Below, piece by piece: positions 9,543 to 18,443 of a stretch of DNA of 64,000 nucleotides (its first letter is position 1; every line of letters starts with the position of its first letter). The notes below the pieces were generated by a model. That model did no database searches. It had not been told where the DNA came from and was given only the letters and a program-made list of their open reading frames with translations. The translations under genes and the position numbers were made by a program. Source of the DNA: Streptomyces barringtoniae (GTDB lineage Bacteria; Actinomycetota; Actinomycetes; Streptomycetales; Streptomycetaceae); assembly GCF_020819595.1 (NCBI RefSeq), contig NZ_JAJHNP010000007.1, forward strand, positions 361,238 to 425,237. Direction: 5' to 3'.

Positions 9543-11378
9543 TCAGTCCTCGGCGTACATCGACTCGATGGTGTCCGCGTGCAGCTCGGCTATCGCCGTG
9601 CGGCGCAGGCTGAGCTTCGGGGTCAGCTCGCCGGTCTCCGGAGTCCACGGGCCGGGCAGCAGGCGGTACTTCTTGATCTGTTCGACGCGGGCGAGGACGG
9701 CATTGGCATCGGCGACGGCCTGCGCCACGGCGGCCCGGACGGCCGGGTGGCGGGTCAGGTCGTCCAGACCCGCCACATCGATCCCGTTGGCCTGTGCCCA
9801 CGCGGGCACCGCCTCCTCGTCCAGAACGAGCAGCGCGGTGACGTAGCGGCGGCGGTCGCCGATGGCGGCGGCCTGGCCGATCAACGGGTGGGCGCGCAGC
9901 AGGGATTCCAGCCTGGTCGGGGCGATGTTCTTGCCGCCGGCGGTGATGATCAACTCCTTCTTGCGGTCGGTGACGGCGACCAGGCCGCGGTCGTCCACGG
10001 CGCCGACGTCGCCCGTGGGCAGCCAGCCGTCGGCGTCGGTGGCGGGTTCGATGTCCAGAGTGTCGCCGTCGGCGCGCAGGTAGCCGGCGCACACCACGGG
10101 GCCACGCAGGAACAGCTCGCCGTCGGCGCCGACCCGGACCTCGATGCCGGGCCCCGGCCGGCCGACCGCACCGAGCGCGAAGACCTCCGGCGTGCTGACG
10201 GTCGCGGCGCCGGTGGTCTCGCTGAGCCCCCACACCTCGTAGACGCACAGCCCGAGACCGGCCAGGAACTCGAGCACGGCGGTGGGGATCGGTGCCGCGC
10301 CGCTGAAGGCGCGGTGGCAGTCGTCGAGCCCGATGTCGGCCCGGATCGGCTGCAGCACGGCGCCGTCCAACTTCTCACACCGGGCGGCGAGTTCGGCGGG
10401 CACCGCCTTGCCGGCCGACCGCAGCCGGTACACCTCGACGGCCGTCTCCTGCGCCTGCCTGACGACCGCGGCCTGCTCAGGCGGCAACGCCGCAAGCCGC
10501 GCACGCGCCCCGGCCGCCAGCTTCTCCCACACGCGCGGCACGCCGAAGAACGCGTGCGGGCGCACCGCCTGCAGCGTCGGCAGCAGCTGTGCCGGGTCGT
10601 CGCAGATGGTGACGTGGCCGGCGTTGCAGATCGGCATGTAGATGCCCAGCACCCGCTCGGCGATGTGCGCCAGCGGCAGGTAGGCGACGGTGCGTGGATG
10701 CTCGGGTACGGCGACCAAACGGTCCTGCATCATCGACTCGTAGATGACGTTGCGGTGCGAGAGCACCACACCCTTGGGATCGCCGGTGGTGCCCGAGGTG
10801 TAGACGATGGTCAGTGGCGTCTCGGGCGTCGAGGCGTCGGTGAGCCTTTCGAAGGCGCCCGCGTCGGGCAGCTCGCGGGTCAGCTCGGCGTACGTGACAT
10901 AGCGCCGGTCACCCGCCGGCACCGCGTCCGGGTCCACGACCACGACCGCGCGCAACCGGTCCATTTCCGCCAGCGCCGGCCGCCAGCGCCGCAGTTGCTC
11001 CGCGCCCTCCAGGACGACGACCGTGGCGGCGCTGTGCCGGGCCACGAAGCGCAGTTGTTCGGTGCTCAGCGTGTCGTACGTGGTGCAGGCCAGTGCGCCA
11101 AGATGGATCGCGGCCAGATCGGCGGCCCAGTGCTCGGGCCGCTTGGACATCGCCACCAGCATGCGCTCGCCGCGGGACAGACCGAGCCCGGCCAGGCCGT
11201 GGGCGAGCGCGGCGGTCTCGGCGCGCAGCCGCGACCAGGTCCAGGTGGTGGCGTCCGGACCGATGCCGCTGGTGAGGGCGGGGTGGTCGGCGAAGTCACG
11301 GGCGTTGCGGCGCAGCAGCCCGGTGATCGTCACGTCCTCGGTGGCGACGGACAGGTGGAGCGGTGTTGCTGAGGCCAC
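9543..11378 (-). CDS. Long-chain-type acyl-CoA ligase (AMP-dependent)
   Basis: 611 residues of the FadD15/FAA1-like long-chain acyl-CoA synthetase subfamily. Seen: YTSGTTGDPKGVVLSH near residue 195, the YEVWGLSETTG stretch near 390, GWLPTGDVG near 455 and TDRKKELIITAGGKN near 470. GTG start with GGGAG eight bases upstream. It could activate a carboxylic intermediate, an aryl acid, or a fatty acyl primer for the PKS. The sequence does not reveal the substrate, and it is not part of the standard C5N set, which already has two ligases at the left end. Confidence 0.8.
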   Translation of the reverse strand: MASATPLHLSVATEDVTITGLLRRNARDFADHPALTSGIGPDATTWTWSRLRAETAALAHGLAGLGLSRGERMLVAMSKRPEHWAADLAAIHLGALACTTYDTLSTEQLRFVARHSAATVVVLEGAEQLRRWRPALAEMDRLRAVVVVDPDAVPAGDRRYVTYAELTRELPDAGAFERLTDASTPETPLTIVYTSGTTGDPKGVVLSHRNVIYESMMQDRLVAVPEHPRTVAYLPLAHIAERVLGIYMPICNAGHVTICDDPAQLLPTLQAVRPHAFFGVPRVWEKLAAGARARLAALPPEQAAVVRQAQETAVEVYRLRSAGKAVPAELAARCEKLDGAVLQPIRADIGLDDCHRAFSGAAPIPTAVLEFLAGLGLCVYEVWGLSETTGAATVSTPEVFALGAVGRPGPGIEVRVGADGELFLRGPVVCAGYLRADGDTLDIEPATDADGWLPTGDVGAVDDRGLVAVTDRKKELIITAGGKNIAPTRLESLLRAHPLIGQAAAIGDRRRYVTALLVLDEEAVPAWAQANGIDVAGLDDLTRHPAVRAAVAQAVADANAVLARVEQIKKYRLLPGPWTPETGELTPKLSLRRTAIAELHADTIESMYAED

Positions 11379-11428
11379 GGCGGGCTCCCTTCATCGCAAG
11401 GGTCGTTCCGGCTTGACTGGGCGCCACT

Positions 11429-12766
11429 TCAGCCGCGCGGCGTCACCAGCAGGGGGAGGCTGCGCAGATGCGGCAGGGAGCTCTTTGCCACTCGGATACG
11501 GGCGCCCGGTGCAATGCGCAGCTGCCAGCGGGCGGCGAGGGCGGCCAGGGCGACGGTCATCGTGGTCGCGGCGAGGTGCTCCCCGACGCAGCGGTGCGGC
11601 CCGAGGCCCCAGGGGAAATAGGCGCCGGGTGGGGGTGCCTGGCCGGGACCGGGCTCGGTGCGCTCCGGATCGAAGAGATGAGGGTCGGCGTAGGTGTCCG
11701 GGTTCCGGTGCATGGCGCGCGGGCTGTAGCCGACTTCCGAACCGGCCGGAACGAGAGTTCCGGCGAGGACGACATCGTGCCGGGCACGCCGGGTGGAGAG
11801 CATCGACGCGTGCAGCCGCAGCGTCTCGTCCACGACCTTTCGGGTGTAGGAGAGCTCCCTGACCCGGTCGTAGGTGAGCGGTTGTCCGTCCAGGACCGAC
11901 CGAGCCTCGTCGTACAGCCGCTGCTGCACCTTGGGCCGGATGGCGGTCTCGAAGACGGCCCAGGTCAGCGAGGTGCTGGTGGTTTCGAGGGCGGCGAAGA
12001 CAAGGATGAGGAACTCACCGCGGATCTCCCGATCGGTGAAGGGACGGCCGGTGTCCGGATGGGTCGCCTTCAGCAGGATGTCGAGGACGTCCGGTACGGA
12101 GACGGGGTGGGCCCGTCGGTCCTGGATCAGCCCGTCGATGACGGCGTGGAAGCGATCCATGGCGGCCTCGAAGCGCCGGTTGGCAGGTGTGGGCAGTGAC
12201 GTCAGGGCCTCGGGGAAGACGGTCCCCGTGAACAGCTTCCCCGAGATCAGGCCGAGGGTGCGCCGGATGTCGCGTACGACGACCGTGGGCAGATCCGCGC
12301 TGAACAGGCAGCGCAGCACCACGGCGGCGACGAAGTCCGACATCTCCTCGTCCGCCGGCACGGGCACCCCCGGCTGCCAGGCGGCGAAACGCCGTTCCGC
12401 CTCTTCGACGATGGCCTGGGCGTAGCCGCGGACGCTGGTCCGGCTGAAGGCCGGCTGGATGGTGCGCCTCTGGTGCCGGTGGTCCGCACCGTCGGAGGCG
12501 ATCGGCGGATTCCCGAAGTGACCGGCCAGGACTTCGAAGAAGCGACCGCGTTCGAAGGTGTCGGTGTCGACCTGGATGCGGTGCACCAGGTCCGGGTCGT
12601 TGGCCAGGTAGAGGCCGAAGGGCCCGAACTCGACCCGCACCAGCGGATCCTGGGTCCTGATGGACTCGAAGAACGACAGCGGCCTGCGCAGCAGTGCGGG
12701 CACATGGCCCAGGACGGGAACCCGCCCGGGTGCCGGCGGGCAGGGGACAGTGGTGGTCGCTGACAT
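11429..12766 (-). CDS. Cytochrome P450
   Basis: 445 residues. Heme-binding loop FPWGLGPHRCVGEHLA with the cysteine near residue 393, ExxR motif in VDETLRLH, and an I-helix stretch FAALETTSTS where the usual acidic-alcohol pair is E-T. The N terminus begins with a Pro-rich PGRVPVLGHVP entry, and the overall pattern is closer to CYP102/CYP110-like bacterial P450s acting on fatty or terpenoid substrates than to the CYP107 type. Start ATG 12766. No ferredoxin gene is nearby, so it would use house-keeping redox partners. It is probably a tailoring hydroxylase or epoxidase of the cluster. Confidence 0.88.
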   Translation of the reverse strand: MSATTTVPCPPAPGRVPVLGHVPALLRRPLSFFESIRTQDPLVRVEFGPFGLYLANDPDLVHRIQVDTDTFERGRFFEVLAGHFGNPPIASDGADHRHQRRTIQPAFSRTSVRGYAQAIVEEAERRFAAWQPGVPVPADEEMSDFVAAVVLRCLFSADLPTVVVRDIRRTLGLISGKLFTGTVFPEALTSLPTPANRRFEAAMDRFHAVIDGLIQDRRAHPVSVPDVLDILLKATHPDTGRPFTDREIRGEFLILVFAALETTSTSLTWAVFETAIRPKVQQRLYDEARSVLDGQPLTYDRVRELSYTRKVVDETLRLHASMLSTRRARHDVVLAGTLVPAGSEVGYSPRAMHRNPDTYADPHLFDPERTEPGPGQAPPPGAYFPWGLGPHRCVGEHLAATTMTVALAALAARWQLRIAPGARIRVAKSSLPHLRSLPLLVTPRG

Positions 12767-12811
12767 GGTTCTACGGGCTCCTCGTCGTTGCCTGATCGGC
12801 AGGTTCCGTGG

Positions 12812-13666
12812 TCAGTGGCGAGTGCTGGGCACAGTGCCGACGGCGAGCACGTTGCCCTCGCTGATGTATCCGTCGGGGTCGTCCAGCGGGTGGGCGGGAT
12901 CGGTGGGGTCGGCGAACCTCTGCCACGTGCTGCTGAGGCCGAGCACCAGGGCCTGCCTGGCCAGCTGTGCGCACGCAGCCTTGTAGAAGTCCTGTGCGGC
13001 GGGAGCCAGTGGGGCATGGTGCTCGATCAGGATGGTCTGCTGGCGTACGTCGGTGAGTCCGGCGCGTTTGAGGTGTCGGTAGAGCTCGCGGCTGCGCAGG
13101 AGCTGGCGGGCGTACCCGGGTTCCGCGCCCGCGGTGCGGAAGAAGTCGGCGAAGAGGTAGGGGTCTGCGGGCCGGGCGGTGATCAGGTGGGCGTCCAGGT
13201 CCTTGATGGCGAGGGTGCCGCCGGGACGGATGACGCGCATCAACTCCGCGAGTGCCCCCGCGAGCTCGGTGTCATCGAGATACTGCACGGTGTTGGCACA
13301 CCAGGCGGCGTCGAAGGTGTCGTCCGGGTAGGGCAGGTCCAGGAGGCTTGCCGCGCGGACGTCGGTGGGGCAGGGCAGGTGCCAGGTGTCCGCGAGGTCT
13401 GCGGCGAGCACGGCGTTCTCCTCGGCCAGGTCGATGGCCGTGACTCTGCCCTCGCTGCCGACGAGCGCGGCGAGGTGCGGCAGAAAGTCGCCGGTGCCGC
13501 AGCCCGCGTCGAGGACATGTTGTCCCGGGTGGAGACCGGCCTGGCCGAGCAGAGCCAGATAGGGCTTTTCGCACGCGCGGAAGTGCGCGTCGACGATGGT
13601 GTGATGGGTGAAGCCGAGGCCGGTCGAGGAGGTGTAGCCCCAGTCCTCGTGGTCTTTGGTCAGCAT
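12812..13666 (-). CDS. Class I SAM-dependent methyltransferase
   Basis: 284 residues from the ATG at 13666; the open frame is longer, but the upstream part lies antisense to no recognisable protein and inside the next gene. Motif I VLDAGCGTGDF at 51-61, motif II-like acidic residue in VTAIDLAEENA, and motif III in IRPGGTLAIKD. The start overlaps the end of the alpha/beta hydrolase gene by 7 bp, implying coupling. The acceptor (O, N or C) is not evident; a phenolic hydroxyl or carboxylate in the 4-hydroxybenzoate-derived part is plausible. Confidence 0.82.
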   Translation of the reverse strand: MLTKDHEDWGYTSSTGLGFTHHTIVDAHFRACEKPYLALLGQAGLHPGQHVLDAGCGTGDFLPHLAALVGSEGRVTAIDLAEENAVLAADLADTWHLPCPTDVRAASLLDLPYPDDTFDAAWCANTVQYLDDTELAGALAELMRVIRPGGTLAIKDLDAHLITARPADPYLFADFFRTAGAEPGYARQLLRSRELYRHLKRAGLTDVRQQTILIEHHAPLAPAAQDFYKAACAQLARQALVLGLSSTWQRFADPTDPAHPLDDPDGYISEGNVLAVGTVPSTRH

Positions 13667-14478
13667 GCCCGGGCTCCGCTCGCGATGCCCGCCGCGGCGT
13701 CGATTTCGTCGAGGAGTCCACAGAGGGCGTGAGTGACCTCTTCGGGGGCTTCCAGAGGCTGGAGATGTCCCGCGCGCGGGAGGGTGATCAGGCGCCCGTG
13801 CGGCAGTACGTCCGCGACGTAGCGGGATTCCTGCGGTGTGACCAGCGCGTCCTGCGCGCCGGCGATCACCAGGGCAGGTATCCGGGCAGCACTGAGGACG
13901 TCGGTGGAGTCGGGGCGGGCCGCGATCGCCCGCTGGGCCCAGGCCAGGGCAGCGGGGTCGGCAGCGTGGGCGTCGGCCAGGACCCGCGCGAGTAGCTCGG
14001 GGTGGTCGGCGCGGGTGGTGTGGGCGAGCAGCAGGGGCGTGACGCGCTCCACGATCGCCGGGCGGTGGGCCGGGTCCTGGACCAGCTCCGCGAACGTGAG
14101 CCGTTGGGCTGCCGCTTCGGGTTCGTCGGCGGTGGCGCGGGCGGAAAGGAGCGCGAGCCCCGCGACCCGGTCGGGACAGCGGCGCAGGAATGCCATGGCC
14201 GCATAGCCGCCCATGGACGATCCGGCAAGGACCACCCGGTCCATGCCGTGCTCGTCGAGCGTGCGGGCCAGGTCGTCGGCGATCACGTCGAGGCAGGGCG
14301 GGCTGTCGCCGAGCGGGGTTTCGCCGAAGCCCCGCTGGTCGACAGCCAGTACCGGATGCCCCCGGGCGCGCAAGGCGCGCTCCTGGGCTTCCCACATCGA
14401 GGCGTGCAGAGACAGGGCGTGCAGCAGGACGACAGGCGTGCGGTGCCGGGTGCCGGGCAGGTCAGAGCTCGCTGTCAC
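13660..14478 (-). CDS. Alpha/beta hydrolase
   Basis: 272 residues from GTG 14478, which overlaps the stop of the LysR-like gene (GTGA) and has GGAGG upstream. Nucleophile elbow GSSMGG with Ser 88, acid in GAQDALV near 205, and base in the AGHLQP stretch near 235: a complete catalytic triad. The HALSLHASMW segment gives the oxyanion hole. Members of this fold act as thioesterases, lactonases or ester hydrolases, or catalyse ring cleavage and C-C hydrolysis; in an aromatic-ring-opening pathway a C-C or lactone hydrolase would be useful, but this is only inference. Confidence 0.82.
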   Translation of the reverse strand: MTASSDLPGTRHRTPVVLLHALSLHASMWEAQERALRARGHPVLAVDQRGFGETPLGDSPPCLDVIADDLARTLDEHGMDRVVLAGSSMGGYAAMAFLRRCPDRVAGLALLSARATADEPEAAAQRLTFAELVQDPAHRPAIVERVTPLLLAHTTRADHPELLARVLADAHAADPAALAWAQRAIAARPDSTDVLSAARIPALVIAGAQDALVTPQESRYVADVLPHGRLITLPRAGHLQPLEAPEEVTHALCGLLDEIDAAAGIASGARAC

Positions 14479-15113
14479 CGGGAGGCCTCCGCCTCGGCCG
14501 TGGTGATGAACTCCCGTATGTGGTCGTGGACCTCGGCGCCGCGGCGCCACGCGAGGGTGACCGGAGCGGGCGGCAGGTCGTGGATCGGCACGACCTTGAT
14601 GCCGGGCGGTGCGAGGTCGGCGAGGGAGATCAGCGAGATGTGGATGGCGTCGCCGGCGGCGACCATGCGCATCATCTCCGGGATGGTGCGGACCCGGCGG
14701 TTGCGGCGGATGGGACGCCCGGCGAGGGTGCGCGGCGGTACGACGTCGTCCCAGACGTATGCGGGGAAGCTGCCGGGCGGGGCGAAGGCGTCGTAGTCGG
14801 CGAGCTCCTCGATGGAGACCGACTCACGGGCGGCGAGCGGATGCCCGGAGCCGACGACCACGGCACGGGCGTCCTCGGTGAGTACCCGGCTGCTGACCAG
14901 GTCGGACTCGTTGATGCCGAACTTCACGATCATCACGTCGAGTTCGCCGGCGCGAACGCCACGAAACGGATCCGCGATGTCGTACTCGATCAGCTGCACG
15001 TCGGCCTCCCCGCGGCCGGCGAGCCGGATGATGCGGGCAGCCACCTCGGTGGATCCGTGGTAGCCGAACCGGACGGTCCTGGAGTCGGCAGCGGTCAGGG
15101 TCTGCTCAGGCAA
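14475..15113 (-). CDS. Stand-alone LysR-type effector-binding domain (no HTH)
   Basis: 212 residues that match only the periplasmic-binding-fold effector domain of LysR regulators: RFGYHGSTEVAARII at the start, GELDVMIVKFG for the first subdomain edge, HPLAARESVSIEELADYD, a hinge to the second subdomain, and MVAAGDAIHISLISL near the end. The roughly 85-residue winged helix-turn-helix that normally precedes it is absent, and the ATG at 15113 sits in an 8-bp overlap with the upstream gene, so it was not merely missed. It cannot bind DNA by itself. Possible roles are ligand binding, a co-regulator, or an enzyme-like activity on the fold. Confidence 0.75.
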   Translation of the reverse strand: MPEQTLTAADSRTVRFGYHGSTEVAARIIRLAGRGEADVQLIEYDIADPFRGVRAGELDVMIVKFGINESDLVSSRVLTEDARAVVVGSGHPLAARESVSIEELADYDAFAPPGSFPAYVWDDVVPPRTLAGRPIRRNRRVRTIPEMMRMVAAGDAIHISLISLADLAPPGIKVVPIHDLPPAPVTLAWRRGAEVHDHIREFITTAEAEASR

Positions 15114-15861
15114 CGAGTGCCTCCTCGGTCAGCCCAGCGGCCGCTTTCAGCCGTCCGGGAAGGTGCTTTTCAGTGGTCACGCGCACGGTGGCCAGGCGCG
15201 CGGACAGCCCGACGATCCGGGGTACCTGGTGCACGACCAAGTGGTCGCCTGCTGCGATGAGGCCGTCCAGGACGGCTTCCGCCAGCACGTGGTTGACGTG
15301 CACCAGAGCCTCCGAGATGGTGCAGTCCGCGGTGGCGACGTACAGGTCGCGGCGAGCTCGCGGGCGTCCCGGCGGGCGGTGTCCGTCCGGTAGCTCGACA
15401 AGGATGTCCGGTCGGGGCGGCAACCCGGCGGGTGCGTCGAAGAGCTTCAGGAGCCTGCGCAGCGAGGAGGTCAGGGCGGCGGGCCCCGGCGTAGTCCACG
15501 CCGCGGAATCGTCGTCGGCGGTGTGCGCGAAGCGGAACCGCTCCCGCAGCTGCGCCGGGTTGCCCGCGAGGAAGACGGTGCGGGTGAAGGACGTACGCCA
15601 GTCTGCTGCCTGTTGCGGTCCGACACCGAGAGCGAATACGCAGGTGTCGCGCACCCACTGGGCCAGATCGAAGTTCCTGAGCACCACCGTGACCAGGCTT
15701 CCCGCGTCGCCTTCTGCGGTGATGTCGCACCAGGCGGCGGTCAGGCCGTCATACGAGGTCAGGTCGTGCCGGGCACCGAGGTCGGGACGGGCGGTGCGGA
15801 TGCGCCTCGCTTCCTGTTCGCGCAGGCAGTCCTGCGTTATGGGAGCCACCGTCGTCGTCAC
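15106..15861 (-). CDS. Conserved-looking protein of unknown family (251 aa)
   Basis: GTG start 15861 lies in a GTGA overlap with the preceding gene's stop. The protein is soluble, without signal peptide or membrane segment. Visible features are SLVTVVLRNFDLAQWVRD near residue 45, a central basic/hydrophobic stretch, and EALVHVNHVLAEAVLDGLIAAGDHLVVHQVPRI near 185-215. I do not recognise the family and see no P-loop, Rossmann or metal motif. Overlaps on both sides tie it to the protein below (15858-17012) and the LysR-like domain, so it probably acts in the same step or complex. Confidence 0.7.
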   Translation of the reverse strand: MTTTVAPITQDCLREQEARRIRTARPDLGARHDLTSYDGLTAAWCDITAEGDAGSLVTVVLRNFDLAQWVRDTCVFALGVGPQQAADWRTSFTRTVFLAGNPAQLRERFRFAHTADDDSAAWTTPGPAALTSSLRRLLKLFDAPAGLPPRPDILVELPDGHRPPGRPRARRDLYVATADCTISEALVHVNHVLAEAVLDGLIAAGDHLVVHQVPRIVGLSARLATVRVTTEKHLPGRLKAAAGLTEEALVA

Positions 15862-17012
15862 AGGAACACCGTCCTCAGCAGGTCGGCAGCAGGAGCGGCG
15901 CGGCGCTTGCCGAGGAGGTGGGAGGTCAGCCGGTAGGGGTTGACATACACGTGGTCCTTGCGGTGCTGCGCCAGCCGGTCCTGGAGCGCCGCCCCGTCCG
16001 TCTCCGGGCCGGCCGCGTCCAGCAGACGTGCGGCCCGCTTGATGCACTGCCGCAGCAGATCCGAGCGGAACGACTGCTGCCGTCCGGGACCCAGTACGGC
16101 GATGAAATACAGCCGCATGCCCAGGCGTACGGCGCCCTCGTGGTATTCGGCACGTGCGGCGTCGATGAGCGTCCCGGCGTGCAGACCCCGCCAACCGCCA
16201 TGCCGTGCGGAGTGGATCCGGCCCTCGACGGGCACCCGGCCCACCGCAACCCGCCGCACGCGTGGGCCGAGCGCTGTCAGAACCCGCTCCAGTTGCCGGT
16301 AGTCGGGGTCGAGTTCGTGATCGTAGAGAAGTACCACTTCGTCGAAGTCCGGGGCGAGCGGAATGAGCTCCCGCAGGGCACAGGCAAGGTAGTTCGGCCG
16401 TCCGTCCGCAGCGACCAGCCGGCGCAGGTTCAGTCCGAAGCGGGTGAGGTCCAGGTAGACGGGACCGCCCACCTCGCGCTGGTCCAGGCACATGCCAAGA
16501 CCGGTGAGCCGTTCAAGGACGGCGTCCAGGCCCAAGCCGGGCGGCTGGTGCTGCAGGAGTCCCGGGTTGTGCAGGGCGAGAGCCGCGTAGTGCTCGGACC
16601 ACAGCTGCAGGATGCGGGTGCTCACCGGATGCACCCAGCCGCGTTCGACCGCTTCGGCGTACGGGAGCAACGCCTGCGCGGGTGCGCGCTCGGCCGCGCG
16701 GAAGGCGACGTACAGCTCACCGATCCGTTCCTCGGTGAAGTCGCCGTAGTCGGTGGCACCACGGCTGCGGTCGAGGAACTCCCAGAATCCCAGGGTCTGT
16801 TCGGTGGGGTGGTAGGTGGTGTGGCTGTAGCGGTAGGCAACGTCCGCGAGGGGGCGGGTCGCCCGGTACATCACGTCCGTCCACAGCAGCCCCTTGAGAT
16901 GGCTCGGAGTGAGCGGCTTGGACGGAGTGACGGTGATGGGCGCAAGGAGCACCCGGGGCCGGTCCACCGCGTCCGGCCGCGGGCGGGGGCCTGCCACGGA
17001 AAGGGTCGTCAT
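15858..17012 (-). CDS. Protein of unknown family (384 aa), coupled to its neighbours
   Basis: ATG 17012 overlaps the end of the FAD monooxygenase gene (stop at 17009) by 4 bp. No signal peptide or membrane segment. Conserved-looking blocks are LAPITVTPSKPLTPSHLKGLLWTD near 22-45, TTYHPTEQTLGFWEFLDRSRGATDYGDFTEERI near 65-97, and DFDEVVLLYDHELDPDYRQLERV near 215-237. The Asp-rich DFDEV and YDHELD segments could bind a metal, but no family is recognised. Position between the FAD monooxygenase and the other unknown protein suggests a biosynthetic role. Confidence 0.7.
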   Translation of the reverse strand: MTTLSVAGPRPRPDAVDRPRVLLAPITVTPSKPLTPSHLKGLLWTDVMYRATRPLADVAYRYSHTTYHPTEQTLGFWEFLDRSRGATDYGDFTEERIGELYVAFRAAERAPAQALLPYAEAVERGWVHPVSTRILQLWSEHYAALALHNPGLLQHQPPGLGLDAVLERLTGLGMCLDQREVGGPVYLDLTRFGLNLRRLVAADGRPNYLACALRELIPLAPDFDEVVLLYDHELDPDYRQLERVLTALGPRVRRVAVGRVPVEGRIHSARHGGWRGLHAGTLIDAARAEYHEGAVRLGMRLYFIAVLGPGRQQSFRSDLLRQCIKRAARLLDAAGPETDGAALQDRLAQHRKDHVYVNPYRLTSHLLGKRRAAPAADLLRTVFL

Positions 17013-18442
17013 CTGCGAGTCCCTCCTGCCGAGGTGACACGGCGTACGAGCTCTTCACGGCTGAGCGGCGGGGACGGTGCAGGACCGGCGGAGGCCGCCT
17101 GCCTGACCCGGGCGAGGAACTTGTCGTCGTCGAAGAGCTCCGCGGGCGTGGACAAGGTCATGAGCATGCGCATGAGTCCCCGCCACACCGTGCCGTCGCT
17201 GCGGGCCGCGTTCACGATCTCCTCGGTGGTGGGCAGATCGCCATGGGGCACAGGCACAGCGGGGGCGCCGTCGACGGCGGCCTGCCAGCGGGCGATGCGG
17301 AGCCGGTCGGATCCCACGGACTGCTCGTACCAGGGCAGGAACAGTTCGTGGGTCATACGGGCGACCGCCCGGCGCTGCGCGATGCCGATGTCGGGCTGTT
17401 CGGCCAGCAGGTCCGCGAGCCGGAAGGCGTGGTCGAGGGCGAGCGACATGCCGCGGCCGAAGAGCGGGTTGGTGATGCAGGCGGCATCGCCGACTTGGAA
17501 GAGGCCCGGGACCGGCCACTGCTGCGGACCGGCCACCCCCCGCAGGGTGTTGGGCGGACTGGAGATCACCCGCACCGCAGAGATGGGGAAGCTGACGCCG
17601 TCCTCCAGCCAGGGGGCGAGGCCCGGGGTGGCGCGGGCGGCTGCGGCGAACCCGGGGCGGGTGCGCAGGCCCTGCAACGCCTTGTCGCCCGGCAGGGAGC
17701 CCAGGGCGATGGAGAAGGTGCCGTTGTCGCCGGGGTGCAGCACACCCGCGTAGTGACCGAAGACGTCTCCGACACCATGGCCGCGGCTGAGTGGCCCCGG
17801 CAGGGTGCGGCTGGTCAGCCGGTAGAAGCGAGTGTGGCCGACCAGCCCGGACGGGCTGGTGCGGTCGGCGGCCAGGGGGACTCCGGCGCCGTGCAGCCAG
17901 CGGCGGGACAGCGCCCGGCGCCCGGTCGCGTCCACCACGATGTCGGCGGGAATGCGCTCGCCCGTGCCGGTGACGACGGCTTCCACACTCCGGTGCCGGG
18001 GGTGGAGTTCGAGGCCGACGACGGTGGTGTCGTGCCGGATGGTGACGTCGGCCACGTTGCCGACCGTTCGGTGCAGCAGGATCTCCAGACTGGAGCGGCG
18101 GCAGCCGAGCGCGACCAGTTCGCTGTCGCCGGATTCCCGGGCACTGTCGGTGGCTTCGGCGGGCAGCGCCTGGGTGAGGTCGAGGAGGGGCGCGCCCGCG
18201 GCCCTGGCGTCCGCCAGCACCTGTGGTGCGCGCTCGCGCAGGACGCGTACGCCGAGCGAGGTGAGCGTGTGCGACTGCAGGCCCTGGGGCACGGTCGGGC
18301 GCTGCCACGTGGCGTCGGCTGTGGACGACTGGGGCGGTTCCGGGGCGCGCTCCAGAACCAGGACGCGGTACCCGATACCGGACAGCGCGAGCGCGCTCGC
18401 CAGTCCGGCGACGCTTCCGCCGGCGATCACTGCGGTCGGCAT
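17009..18442 (-). CDS. FAD-dependent monooxygenase
   Basis: 477 residues from ATG 18442. Dinucleotide-binding fingerprint AVIAGGSVAGLASALAL at 4-20, an acidic-basic VLVLERAPE end of the second strand, and the second FAD motif QVGDAACITNPLFGRGMSLALDH near 335-357. This is the p-hydroxybenzoate hydroxylase / geranylgeranyl-reductase-like fold, using NAD(P)H and oxygen to hydroxylate aromatic rings or to do ring-opening chemistry. One base separates its start from the stop of the upstream methyltransferase; its 3' end overlaps the next gene by 4 bp. It is one of two such enzymes in the cluster and a candidate for oxidation of the 4-hydroxybenzoate-derived ring. Confidence 0.85.
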   Translation of the reverse strand: MPTAVIAGGSVAGLASALALSGIGYRVLVLERAPEPPQSSTADATWQRPTVPQGLQSHTLTSLGVRVLRERAPQVLADARAAGAPLLDLTQALPAEATDSARESGDSELVALGCRRSSLEILLHRTVGNVADVTIRHDTTVVGLELHPRHRSVEAVVTGTGERIPADIVVDATGRRALSRRWLHGAGVPLAADRTSPSGLVGHTRFYRLTSRTLPGPLSRGHGVGDVFGHYAGVLHPGDNGTFSIALGSLPGDKALQGLRTRPGFAAAARATPGLAPWLEDGVSFPISAVRVISSPPNTLRGVAGPQQWPVPGLFQVGDAACITNPLFGRGMSLALDHAFRLADLLAEQPDIGIAQRRAVARMTHELFLPWYEQSVGSDRLRIARWQAAVDGAPAVPVPHGDLPTTEEIVNAARSDGTVWRGLMRMLMTLSTPAELFDDDKFLARVRQAASAGPAPSPPLSREELVRRVTSAGGTRR

Positions 18443-18443
18443 G

